Of a stretch of DNA of 64,000 nt, positions 37,090 to 47,658 are shown piece by piece (the first letter of the stretch is position 1; each line of letters opens with the position of its first letter). Position numbers and translations under genes: made by a program. Origin of the DNA: Citrus sinensis. Taxonomy: Eukaryota > Streptophyta > Magnoliopsida > Sapindales > Rutaceae. Where the stretch lies: assembly GCF_022201045.2 (NCBI RefSeq), contig NC_068557.1, positions 4,526,001 through 4,590,000 on the forward strand, written 5' to 3'. The notes beneath the pieces were generated by a model. The model did not search any database and had not been told where the DNA came from. It saw only the letters and a program-made list of their open reading frames with translations.

Positions 37090-37641
37090 TGTTGAAAATT
37101 GATTAAAAAAAAGAGGAAAAAAGAAAGGTAGCTAAGCCACCAAATTTGTTGATCAAATTTGATGGCTAAGCCACCAATTTTGATCAAGGTTGGTGGGCTT
37201 GATTTTAGGCAAAATCTTGCCTATAAAAGGAAGCTCTCATTTGAGAGCTTGGTATCCTAAATCCCAGAGAAAGAATCCAAGTTTTGGTGAGAAATTAAGA
37301 GATAGAAATATTCTTAAGCATGTAGTTATATTGAAGGAGCATTTGGCTCCTCAATATGGGTATTACGGGTTTACTTTGTTAAGGGATATTTATCAGGATT
37401 ATGTATTTGGGGCTTGGGTGAGAGAAAATTATTTCTGAGAGTGGTTGTAATAATTTTCCACATAGTGATTATTTTTCTCTGGTTGTCTCTCGACAACGGC
37501 CGTGGGTTTTCTCCGGATTTGGAGTTTTCCACGTAAATCTTGTATTGTGTGATTGGTGTATTCTCCATTTAATTTTTCTATTAATTTGTTGCTTGATAAA
37601 TTGCTTGGAGTGATCTTGGGAGGAAGCTCAATTTCCTAACA
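37090..37641 (+). mobile_element. solo LTR (probably Ty1/copia), 552 bp, 5-bp target duplication
   Basis: The element starts TGTTGAAAATTG and ends TTTCCTAACA, so the short TGTT...AACA inverted ends are present. GATGA flanks it at 37085-37089 and 37642-37646. Inside are a TATA box (TATAAAAG at 37222-37229) and, toward the 3' end, ccgtgggttttctccgg and gttttccacgtaaatc. Those phrases are characteristic of plant copia-type LTRs around the transcript end. The next bases lack a primer-binding site and internal coding region, so only the LTR remains. The 82-aa open frame at 37190 lies within the LTR and is not a gene. Confidence 0.85.
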
Positions 37642-37646
37642 GATGA

Positions 37647-38189
37647 TCCCTTATTAACCTAGTTTATCTCAAATAATCAACCTTAAGATAGATTGCCAAG
37701 TGATTGGGCATCACAATATGACTTTCATAAAGCATCAAAATCTATCTTTTAAAGAGGGAAAAAGAATCCTCCCTAAAATATAGAAGAGAAATACATTTTA
37801 AACCCCAACCTTTACCTCGTAGGCTAAGGTTATGTATCATATAAAAGGAATATGTTTTCTTAAATCATTTAACAAACTATCCATAACCATCACTCATTAG
37901 TAGCCTTCCACCATTAATAGTTCTTCTTTGATCGAGCGACAACACTATAGCCCTCATAAACCTTACTTATGGTACCTCGAACTCTAAAAAATTGACAAAA
38001 TGTTATCCTTTATTCCACATCAAATTTTGCCCAATTCACACACTAGTGACAAACCATAACACACATCTCAATCACACATTATGGAGCCCCAGTTGTTTAT
38101 AATCCGCCCTCCCGACATCTATCATAATACAATTTCATGTAAACTTATCGTTGTGAACTCTATTCGATCCTTGATTATCTATAAACCCC
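37647..38189. other. spacer between solo LTR and MULE-2, no feature seen
   Basis: About 540 bp of unique-looking, non-coding DNA. It ends with AAAGTAATA (38190-38198), the left copy of the MULE-2 target duplication. Confidence 0.55.
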
Positions 38190-38639
38190 AAAGTAATAGG
38201 GAAATTTACAAAACAAGCTAAAAAAAGAAGGCATTTTTCAACTTTAACCCCTCAAATTTTTTTCTTTCAACATTAGCCAAATCACCAAATTGTGGACGAA
38301 ATTACCCTCCTCATTCTCACGTTTCCCTCAAGCAAATTCCTTCCCCTCTCACCAAACTCTCATCACCGAAAGTTCTATAGATTGTCGGCGGCGGCATACA
38401 TCGGCAGCGGAGGAAGTTGTTGGCACTTGAAAGAAGCTAAATCACGTTGAAAATCTTCGGAGATCTCCAAAATCAAAGAAAAAAATTGAAAACCCTAGGT
38501 GAGTTGTTATTGTCGTTTTTCTTGTTGTTGTTGTTGTTGTTTGGGATGTTGTTGTTGTTGGTGGTGTTTTAATGGCGGTGGTGGGTGAGATGCATGTGGG
38601 AAAGGGAAGAGAAGAGAAAGGGGGGAAGCCAACTCGCTC

Positions 38640-39200
38640 GCGCGCGCAGCGCGCATCTCGCGTGCGACATGCGCTGCGTAGCACACGAGATGCGCGCGGC
38701 GTGCGCACCTCGCGCGAGCGAGATGGGCGTGCCGCGCGCATCTCGCGTGAGACATGCGCATGTCGCGCGCACGAGGTGCGCACGCCGCGCGCATCTCGTG
38801 TGCGACGCAACGCATGTCGCACGCGAGATGCGCGCTGCACGCCCATCTCGCGCGCGCGAGGTGCGCATGTCGCGCGCACGAGGTGCGCACGCCGCGCGCA
38901 TCTCGTGTGCGATGCAACGCATGTCGCACCCGAGATGCGCGCTGCACGCCCATCTCGCGCGCGCAAGGTGCGCATGTCGCGCGCACGAGGTGCGCACGCC
39001 GCGCGCATCTCGTGTGCGACGCAACGCATGTCGCACGCGAGATGCACGCTGCACGCCCATCTCGCGCGCGCATCTCGTGTGTGACAGGCGCTGCGTCGTA
39101 CGCGAGATGCGCACGTTGCGCCCATCTCGTGCGCGAGGGCGCGGCCTCGCGCGAGGGAAGCCAAGCGCGCGCGAGTTGCGTGCAGGCAAGCAGCTCGCGC
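38640..39200. repeat. CpG-rich subterminal tandem array (107-bp unit) with hairpins
   Basis: The phrase CACGCCGCGCGCATCTCGTG recurs at 38781, 38888 and 38995, an exact 107-bp period, with degenerate copies on both sides. Each unit contains a near-perfect hairpin: GCGCATCTCGTGTGCGAC, a loop of about 9 bases, then GTCGCACGCGAGATGCGC (one mismatch in 18). The DNA is extremely rich in CpG within an AT-rich neighbourhood. Long open frames exist in at least five frames here (up to 268 aa of Arg/Ala/His/Cys repeats) because the repeat lacks stop codons. They are artefacts. Confidence 0.93.
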
Positions 39201-39321
39201 GCGCTTGGCTTCCCTCACGCGAGCCTGTCGCACCAAGAGGCAGTGCACAGTGTTGCCTTAATTTTTTTTTCTTTTGTTCATAATTTTTTAATGTGTGATA
39301 CTTTTAACTTGTACTAGATAA

Positions 39322-40594
39322 ATGGGCAAATCAAAATTAGCATTGCATAACCCACCCGGACCGATTAAAGAACCGAGAATGATGAAGATACCTTATGTTG
39401 ATCACTTCCCTGGGCGTATCACGAGTATGTGCAAATTAGATGTCGTTGTTAATGCCATCCGGGAAAAATTAACAAGGCAACAGTGGAAGCTATTCAAAGA
39501 TGATATATTTGGGCATTTCCTACAGTGCCGGCGCTATCCGTTCAGTGGCGTGATTGTGCACAATATATTGCTTCGGCAAGTGTCACATGGCGATGGAAAT
39601 GACAAAGATGAGTTATGGTTTCAAGTTGGCGACCATTTGATACGGCTATCGATTGGAGAGTGGTGCCTAGTAACGGGACTTTGCTATGGCGAAAAAGTAT
39701 TCCTGACGAAGCATAAAACAAATCATAGGTTACTTAATAAGTACTTTGGAGGCAGGATTCGCGATATAAATCTTGGCCAGTTCGAGGAAATATTTATGAA
39801 CTTACGCTTCAAGACTATGAATGACACCGATGCGCTAAAAATTGCCATGTTTTACTTTGCTGATAGAGTGCTACACGGAAGAAAGGATCATTGTCAAATC
39901 AATTTCAATTTACTTAATGAGGTAGATGACATAAATCATTTTCGAAGTATTCCGTGGGGTCGTTTGTCATGGGAAACAATATATAAAAGCATTGATAATG
40001 TATTGAACGGCAAAGCCAAAAAATTTAAGAAGGCAAGCGCAGAAAATCCATTGCATAGAATTGAGAAATACAACTTTTACGGCTTTACGTCGGCAGTGCA
40101 TGTGAGTGAAGAAGTTTTTTTTATAACTTAGTTTTGTTATAATAAATATTTAATGACACGTTTTTTTACTTCATATCTTTCCTTGTTGAAGGCATGGATT
40201 TTTGAAGCGATCGAAGGACTACCATTAGAGTGGGTGGAGAAAATTAAGAGGAAGGGTGCTCGGATCGTGCGATGGAAGCCTGTGGCTTCTTCAAATATTA
40301 ACTTCGGCGAAGTGTATTCATACCTGAACGAGCGTCTTGTAAGTCATTTATATGTATGTTTGTATATAAGTATTACATAATATATGGTTATACTAATTGG
40401 AAATTTGGTAATCTTTACGACAGGATGGCACCATTTTCCAAACCCTGAAACCGGATGCAAAGGAGAGAGCCACAAATTATTGGAAGAGTGTCGAGGATTA
40501 CGTGCCATATTTGCCAAGTTGGGTCCGTAATGTGGGTATCATCTATAGTATCATTGAAAACCGGATGCAAAGTCATTGTTTTCTGAATCCATGA
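39322..40594 (+). pseudogene. truncated DUF1985 gene of MULE-2 (Ulp1-type gene lacking its protease half)
   Basis: Exons 39322-40101, 40192-40338 and 40424-40594 join in frame to give 365 aa. The DUF1985 signature is seen around LWFQVGDHLIRLSIGEWCLVTG (residues about 100-120), followed by NINFGEVYSYLNERL and a terminal region. In intact elements of this kind DUF1985 is followed by a C48/Ulp1 peptidase. Here the frame passes YLPSWVRNVGIIYSII and then runs antisense into the transposase remnant, ending at 40594. The protease domain is absent. The coding exons themselves have no stop, so the truncation is the main lesion. Transcription is unknown. Confidence 0.8.
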
Positions 40595-42173
40595 CCCCAA
40601 TAGCTAACGGATACAGTTGATTATTACCATCCAGACATGTTGCTACAAACATGCTTCCACGATATAGCCCCTTCAAATGAGTGCCATCTACAGCGATCAC
40701 ATGCCTTATGTACTGTGTGAAGCCCTTAATGGAATATCCAAGCGCAACAAAGTAGTATAAGAAATTATCATCTCCATCCCGCTGGAGGTGTGTCACTGTG
40801 CCCTCATTCGCTTTGGTCAAAACATGAGAGTATTTGGGAAGTAAGTTGTATGACTCTGCAGGGTTCCCTCGTACTATTTCAAGACCGACTTCTTTAGCCC
40901 GATATGCTTGCTGATATGTTAACTGGACCCCGTATTCTTACTGCATATCTGCTCTAATGTCATTCTGCGTGTATATCCGTTTATCCTGAATAAATTTATC
41001 CGCGATAAGATGGCCAACAACCCGACTCCTAACTTGGCGGAGGCCACTAGGCAAAACCTTATTAGAGCACGTATGAACATTGTCAACTCTTCTCACTACC
41101 CAAGGAACATTATGCTCATCCGAACCTCTTGTTGCGCGAAGACGCCAATTACATGATTCCGAAGAACAATGAGCCTTAAAGCGTGTCGTTGTGGACCGTA
41201 CAATCTTGAAATCAAACTTTTCCCGCAAGGCCACTTTGTGCAATTCCAGTATTAACTCATTCTTCTCAACGAACAACTTTCCCACACCAATGTCGGCAGA
41301 ATTACAGCTTCTAACTAAGTCTGGAGCAACCAAGTTTGAAGGCAAAACTGGAGCAAGACTCACCAGGGGATCAACTGTTGTCCTCCTCCTCGAACGGGCC
41401 ATCGGAGGAATATGTCGATTCTCTCTATTGTTAACAGGAATATCATACTGATGCTCATCCTCATTATTGAAAGGAATATCGGAATGACCAGTGTCCCTAT
41501 CATCAACTTCAGTATTGGAGTTCATGCCTTGCACATTATCAGCTTCTGTGTTGTTGGTGTTATAACCAGGATCATCATAACTGCGGAACTCATTATTTTG
41601 AAATGGAGAGTAATGTTGCCCTAACGATGTCCCTAATGGTAACACATTATCTTCAACATCCGCTATTGTAATGCCATTATCATCAATAGTGTCATTGTTT
41701 TCGTTGACTGGTGAGTAATGTTGTTGGAACGACATTTGTTGTGGTAACACCTCTTCCTCAATATCAGGGACAGACTCGTTTGCTCTAAACGAACTTTCAC
41801 TTTCCACAAGTGGCTCAGGATTTTCGGCCGGAACTCGAGGATGTGTGGTGACAAATATAGGGATGCATCCATAATTGACCACATCAGAGGCCATGTGCAG
41901 CACAACATTAACCATTTCATCATTAAATATATCCATAGGCAGTGAACATGCACGATACATTGTGTTACTAGATCTCAAAGTTATCTTCATCGACAAACTA
42001 TATTCAATAGGATTTATCTGTAAAACTTCATACACCCTTGCCATAAATTGCTCAAACGTACAATCTTTCCGAACTAAAAATGTTATATTCTTCGCATTCA
42101 CATACTCCGTACGGCCATCTGCTAATGTCTCCCACCAACCGTCATAACATAATTGAAGTACAACGGAATCCAT
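40558..42173 (-). pseudogene. 5' half of a MuDR-type transposase gene in MULE-2, one in-frame stop
   Basis: It starts MDSVVLQLCYDGWW at 42173. An N-terminal PB1-like region is followed by an acidic linker (about residues 110-240), then the MuDR DNA-binding domain (KFDFKIVRSTTTRFKAHC and the Cys/His pattern C..C-x-WRLRA ... H-x-C). A TAA codon at about 40938-40940 follows RADMQ. The frame reopens at once with EYGVQLTYQQAYRAKEVG and continues through IRHVIAVDGTHLKG, where the first catalytic Asp (VDGT) is kept, to GVMDSENN. The match ends there and the frame closes after FASGFQ. The remaining DDE catalytic residues and the zinc knuckle are deleted. Confidence 0.85.
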
Positions 42174-42380
42174 TAAACCTAAAAAAAAAAACAAAAGAGA
42201 TAAGATTTCACGCTACAAAACCTAGTAAAAATGAATATGCAGTACATTTATGTGGATGAAATGAAGTATACAATTTTTTATTTACTTCGTTCTCATCGTA
42301 AGCTTCGAAATGATATATTATACGCCTAAAACGGACACATGTAGCCCAAGTTATTACTTTCGGAAAATAACTTAAATTTA

Positions 42381-42680
42381 GTGAGACAGGCAGTGGGACA
42401 GGTGCCTGTCTCACATAAAACCAGCAAATTTATGTGAGACAGGCGTCTGTCCCACTTGCCTGTCTCACATAAAACCAGTGGTAACAAGTGAGACGGACGC
42501 ATGTCCCACTTGCCTGTCCCACTTGCCTGTCTCACATAAAACCAGTGGTAACAAGTGAGACAGGCGCCTGTCCCACTTGCCTGTCGCACATATTTTGGTG
42601 AGACATGCAAGTGAGACAGGTGCATGTCTCACATAAAACCAGTAGATTTATGTGAGACAGGTGCCTGTCTCACTTGTTCT
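42381..42680. repeat. right subterminal array of GTGAGACAGG...CCTGTCTCAC palindromes in MULE-2
   Basis: Repeats built from GTGAGACAGG and its inverse CCTGTCTCAC (or CCTGTCCCAC) alternate with cataaaaccag spacers. At 42652-42673 two 10-bp arms pair around a 2-base centre. Roughly six such palindromes occur in 300 bp, starting about 500 bp from the right end of the element. Confidence 0.88.
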
Positions 42681-43191
42681 GGGCTTCTGTTTTACTCGAT
42701 TTTTCAGGGGTTTCAATGATTGATTTTCATTTCTCAACTCAAACTAACTACTTTAACAAGTCACATTGTTTTGTTAATGAAAAATAACAACATTTGCAAT
42801 AAAAATTCACTTCAATTTCGAACTCAAATGATAAAATCAATAGATTAAAAGTTTAGGTTATGGTAAGAGTATAAACTAACCTTAAGAAGCTCTCCAATTG
42901 ATAATTATATCTTCAATTATGTAATACTTGTTTGATGAAATTTGTTAATTTATTGAGAGTAATGGAGTTTGTTGAGTGATGAAATTTGTTAAGTTGAAAA
43001 GGGAAAAGTGGTGGAAGTGCTGGAATTGATAAGGGAAAGTAGCATGCCTTTGTAAATTTGATGAAAATGATGAGGGTAATATAGTCCAAAAATAGGATGT
43101 TTGGCTAGTTATGATAGAAAAAAGTTTGAGGGGTTAAAGTTGAAAAATGCCTAATTTTTTTAGCTATTTTTGCAAATTTCCCAAAATAATA

Positions 43192-43685
43192 TCCGAACAC
43201 CCAATTCTCCATTATTTATTAGTATACTCCGATCCCTCACCATCATCTATGACCATATGAGTATGTGATCCATTTAAGAAAGCTGTTCAACGTTTCAATA
43301 CAAAAATCATTAGGCCAGACCAACACTCAAAGACGCTCGTAGGCTTTACTGTTATTTTGCAATTTCTAAAATATTGAGACCATAAGAACCATTTCGTATA
43401 AGAAAAATATTGGCATAAACAAAAACGGGTATATACGGCACCAACACTCAAAAACATCATTATTGTTTTGGACTGGGCCTACCCAAACCCGAATCCGGAT
43501 TCATCTCTTTTTCTCTCCTTACTTTGTGCATCCCACAGAGCCAGATATTCAGATCTCTTGCTGTCACCAATTTTGATAAAGGCCATTCAAAAAGCAAGAC
43601 GTAAATGTAGGCGCTACCGATTTCACTAACACTGAAAACAAACCCTTAAAAAATTATAAATTCGATACCTAAATCGGATTATTGG
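43192..43685 (+). promoter_or_regulatory. upstream region of the NicO-like gene
   Basis: Non-coding, about 490 bp from the end of MULE-2 to the start codon. No clear TATA box or repeat is seen. The leader is probably short and includes ctctttttctctccttac near 43505. Confidence 0.4.
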
Positions 43686-46268
43686 ATGATAATGGACGGT
43701 TTGAGTGCGGAAGATCTGTCCACGATCGGAGGCATCGCCACCGTGTCGCTTTTGCATTCGTTCATTCCGACGCATTGGCTTCCTTTCTCCATTGTCGGCC
43801 GTGCTCAGAAATGGACTCTCTCAAGAACCCTTTTTGTCAGTATGTTTTTTTTTTTTTTATTAACGTCAATTAAATCATGAGGATATTGTGAAATCTAAAT
43901 ACTAATCATCGTTGTTTATCAGTTTTAATTATGGATTCTTGCAATTTTTTAGGCTTATGGAAATGTGCTTGATACTTGATAGCAATTTACATATCAAGGT
44001 TTTTTTTTTTTTGGGGGGTACGGTTCTTTGGAAAAGTTGTCTTCTAGATAACAAAAGTGATACATTTGAAGCAAAGTCTAGCTGTAGAGCGGCCTCCTTA
44101 GGACTCAGCCTTCGGTTGGAGCTTTTATGAGTGAGCAAGTAAACTGATAAAAAAGCCAAAAAAAAAAAAAAAACAGTAGCATGCAAGGATTGGTTGATAA
44201 GCGAAAGCAGCGAATGGAAAACAATCCCGCGGGCCTTATGCTTTCAACCAACTGATCCCTACATGCCACATAAGCTCCACCTCAGATTGTACAATATAGC
44301 TTGTATAACATTTTGTAGATGTATAATTATTGTTCACATAATAGTCATAGTTTTGAAATTTGCATTTCTGATTTATCTGGAACAGTCAACTCATTTTAAC
44401 AATTTTTTGCTCATATTGTGGCGTATGCAATTGACATGTCCAAGGTAGATCCCTTTCTGAAATTTCAAAGGATAGAATGGTATGATATCTTATTAAAATT
44501 TGCACATGCATTCATGGAGCATGAGATAATGGGAGAATCTTCTGTTTGGTCATGCAATTTTTTTTTTTATTAAAAATGTTGTATCTTTTGGTACATCTGA
44601 CTTGCATTTTACCTCAAATGATTTGGATGATTTTTAAGTGCTAGGAAATTTGGATTTAGATTTTCATAATTGCTTTTCGGAGATTCTTGATGGCTTAAAT
44701 TGTTATTAGTTTGTATGGATCTGAATTTCAAGTTTCTGACTACCATTCAAAGCTTATAGTGGAGCTAATTTAGATACTTTCTAGTTTGCTCATCATTGCC
44801 TTAATTGAATTTTAGTCATTTGTAGCCTTTCTTCATATTTCAAGAGATCTGAACTTCATGTTGATTTAGCTACTTTTCAAGTTTGCTTGTTCTTGATTGA
44901 GTTTTAGTCATTCGTTGCCTTTCTCCAGATTTCAAGACATGCTGCAGCTCCTTGATGGTTTCCTTTAATAAAGTTTTGTTTGCTATCTCTAAAAAGTTCA
45001 TTCCTGGATTACATGTTGAGTAATATATATATACACATAGTGCATGAGAAAGTTGCAATTTGTAGGTACTTCATGATTTTCTCAGGAAGCTTTGTTTTTG
45101 CCTTCAATTATTTGATATCTGTAGTTATAACAAATAATCTTTTATATTTGTGCTTAAAGGCAAAGAAATGAAAACTTTAGAATATTGATTTTCTGCTTCT
45201 GTTACTTAATTTACTTCTGTTTTTCCTTTGTGCAGCTGCATTTGGAGCAGTTTTACATGTACTATCCACGTCACTTCTTGGAATAACTGCAATCACCATG
45301 GCAAACACTATTGCTGGTGAAGATACAGTGCATAAACTCGCTTCACTTCTGCTTGTTGTTCTTGGTGGTAGCTATATATTGTTGTTTATATCTGGGAAGG
45401 GTGGCCACAGTCATTCACACAACCAGCCCATGGAGAAAATGGCTGTTGCCGGGCTTGTCCTCGTTCCTGCGTTATCTCCTTGTGCAACCACACTTCCAGT
45501 GTTCCTTGCTGTTGGGAATTCATCCTCCATGATGGTGCTTGCCATCATAGTGCTTCTCTTAAGGTATCAATCTGATGGCTTTTGAATTTTAATTTCCTTA
45601 TTTGGGTTTTATTTTCCTCCAACTCTATAAAAATTATGGCAAAGCGGTGTTTAGTTGGACAAATTGACCAAAATCCAATTTGAGCAAGTTGAAAAGATTT
45701 ATTGCATGTGCCACATGAAGGGTTCATTTTGCTAGACTTGCAAACATGGTAAGTGAATCTCTTCTTGCATACAGACACAAACACACCTACAATGCTTTAT
45801 TGTCAAAGATCTGTATTGAAATTTCCATAGTTGTAGATTTGCACCAATCTTACTACAGATGGCATTTGATTATTGCCCTGCTTACATGATTGAATTTTAA
45901 ATAGTTGATTGAGGCAGGCTTTCACTTCCTTATTAATCATAAGCCTACTTGGACTCACTGCTTAAGTGACTTGCCAAATTTCCTGTTGTACTAGATCTGA
46001 GCTGCTGTTCTGTTTTATAAGAATATCAATCTGGTTGTATTGTTTTTGCAGCACTATTACAGTGATGACCTCCCTGGTGGCTTTATCATTCTATGGTGCA
46101 AGCCAACTCAAATTTCACTGGGTGGAGCGATATGACAAACTGCTTGTAGGTTCGGTGCTATGTTTGGTTGGAATCTTGACACTCATCTTTCACGATCACC
46201 ATCACCATCACGACAGCGGTGCAGTTTCTGGTGTAGATCATTCACATAGGAAATTGATTGTTCTTTAG
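43686..46268 (+). CDS. small polytopic membrane protein with His-rich loop and tail, NicO/UreH-like
   Basis: Exons 43686-43839, 45236-45563 and 46052-46268 join in frame to give 232 aa. About six hydrophobic segments are seen: IATVSLLHSFIPTHWLPF, then segments beginning AFGAVLHVLSTSL, LASLLLVVLGGSYILLF, VAGLVLVPALSPCATTLPVF, SSMMVLAIIVLLLS and LVGSVLCLVGILTLIF. A GGHSHSHNQ loop and an HDHHHHHDSG tail follow helices 3 and 6. The early HSFIPTHWLPF motif and the His-rich segments resemble NicO/UreH-type metal transporters, which move Ni or Co ions; a transport role here is inference. There is no strong organelle signal peptide. MIMDGLS at 43686 was taken as the start; MDGLS at 43692 is equally possible. 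Alternative names would be UreH/TauE-like integral membrane protein. Confidence 0.8.
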
Positions 46269-46655
46269 TCATTTCTAGTATCCTGCAATATGTATTGTGC
46301 TGAGTGTTAAAATAGAGAGAACGCATTGGTGTGGACCTGCTGAACAGCTACCATGATTCGTATATCGAGCTTGTTTGTTGTACTTGTTCATTCTTAAGTA
46401 TCTCCACTGGGTGAAACTGGATTGAGTTGTTCTTCGACTCAATCCTTTTCTCTAGCAAGTTCTTTCACAGTTGAGTTCAAGTACCAATACGGGGCAATGG
46501 TTGGAGTTTAGTGGTTGAGATTTCTCATGAACATCCGAACTCTTTTTTTTTTAAAAAAAAAAAACTTTCATAATGATATTGTGAAACTGAATTCCAGGCT
46601 TCCAGCTTAAAATAGGTATTCTTGCTAGTTAAACTAATAATCGGTATTGTTTGAA
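46269..46655. other. 3' untranslated region and spacer
   Basis: Downstream of the NicO-like gene there is no coding signal. It includes an A-run at 46552-46564 and ends at the inverted-repeat element starting 46656. Confidence 0.5.
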
Positions 46656-47658
46656 GGGAAATTTTTAGTTGTCCACTCTAGTTTACTCTCTTATCAAAAA
46701 ATATTATAAAAATTTAAATTTATTTAATTTTTCATTCTAAATTTACAATTTGTATTTATTGTCCACTGAAAACATTAACTATTCATAATTGGTGACATTA
46801 CAAGGGTAATTTGGATATTTATGTAAATAAAAAATAAATTAATAATTTAAAACATAAAAGTTAAAAACTATTTTCTATAACGAAGATGCAATTAAATTTA
46901 TTTAACACTCTACTCTAATTTCTTCCTTAGATAATACAATTTAATTTATCTTTACAAATGAACATAATTAAACTCAATCTATAAATTCCCCTAAACCCTA
47001 ATTTAGAAATACCCAATCAGTCCAATATTTTCCTTAAATTTGATTTCATAAACGCCCAACCTAACCCAATTTGCTGTGTCAAAACCATCGTTGCTTTTGT
47101 TTGTCGATATTACCGCCACTTCCACCAGCCTCGTGGATAGCCGCAACTACCACAATACTCCTCATGGCCCCGTGCATGTTTTTGCCAATTACCGTAGATG
47201 GATCATGGATGGAAGATTTAGTTATGAAGTATATAACACAAATTTTGTATGTGATTTGCGAATCCTAAAAAGCTGTAGAGAGAAAAGATAACGAAAAAGA
47301 TAATGAGATGCATTTTATTTTATTTTTGATTTTATGTGATAGATGAAGGATTTAATACAAATTATGGTTAAGGATCAAAATCATTAGTAATTTTGTTTTA
47401 AAACAAAGAGTGTGTCGGGTTTTGATTTTTTTTTTCCTTATTCTGTTTATTATGCATAGTACAAAGTCAAAAATACCCTTAAATTCAAAGGTAAAATGGT
47501 CATTTTATTTAAATTCTATTAAATATCTTAACAATATTAATTTTTTATTGGACTATTGATATAAATTACAAATTTAGGATGAGAAATTGAATAAATTCAA
47601 ACTTTAGTAGTATTTTTTATAATATGATAAACTTAAGGTGAATGACTGATAATTTCTC
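46656..47658. mobile_element. 1.0-kb non-coding element with about 105-bp terminal inverted repeats (MULE-like)
   Basis: The left end GGGAAATTTTTAGTTGTCCA and the tracts tcaaaaaatattataaaaat and tttcattctaaatttac are mirrored at the right end (reverse complement GAGAAATTATCAGTCATTCA, then attataaaaaatactac and tttctcatcctaaattt). The long inverted ends with a ttaccct/agggtaat motif inside resemble Mutator-type ends in this window. No clean 9-bp duplication was found, partly because the right end is duplicated (see 47659-48415). No protein is encoded. Confidence 0.6.

Larger units (their letters stand above)
38199..43182. mobile_element. MULE-2: Mutator-like element with DUF1985 and MuDR transposase remnants, 5.0 kb
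   Basis: The terminal inverted repeats are about 125 bp (38199-38323 and 43058-43182). For example, GGCATTTTTCAACTTTAACC occurs identically in both, starting GGGAAATTT at each tip. The target duplication is 9 bp, AAAGTAATA (38190-38198) versus AAAATAATA (43183-43191), with one mismatch. Inside, from the left, are a CpG-rich 107-bp tandem array, the front of a DUF1985 gene (plus), the front of a transposase gene (minus, convergent) and a second palindromic array. This gene pair marks a Kaonashi-type (Ulp1/DUF1985-bearing) MULE that suffered an internal deletion removing the 3' halves of both genes, so it is not autonomous. Confidence 0.92.

Noticed and set aside
37190..37438. 82-aa open frame
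   Set aside because: Lies inside the solo LTR, overlapping its TATA box and transcript-end motifs; no known domain.
38442..39317. Several long overlapping open frames (170-268 aa) on both strands
   Set aside because: They all lie over the CpG-rich 107-bp tandem repeat, which lacks stop codons in most frames; products are Arg/Ala/His repeats with no domain.
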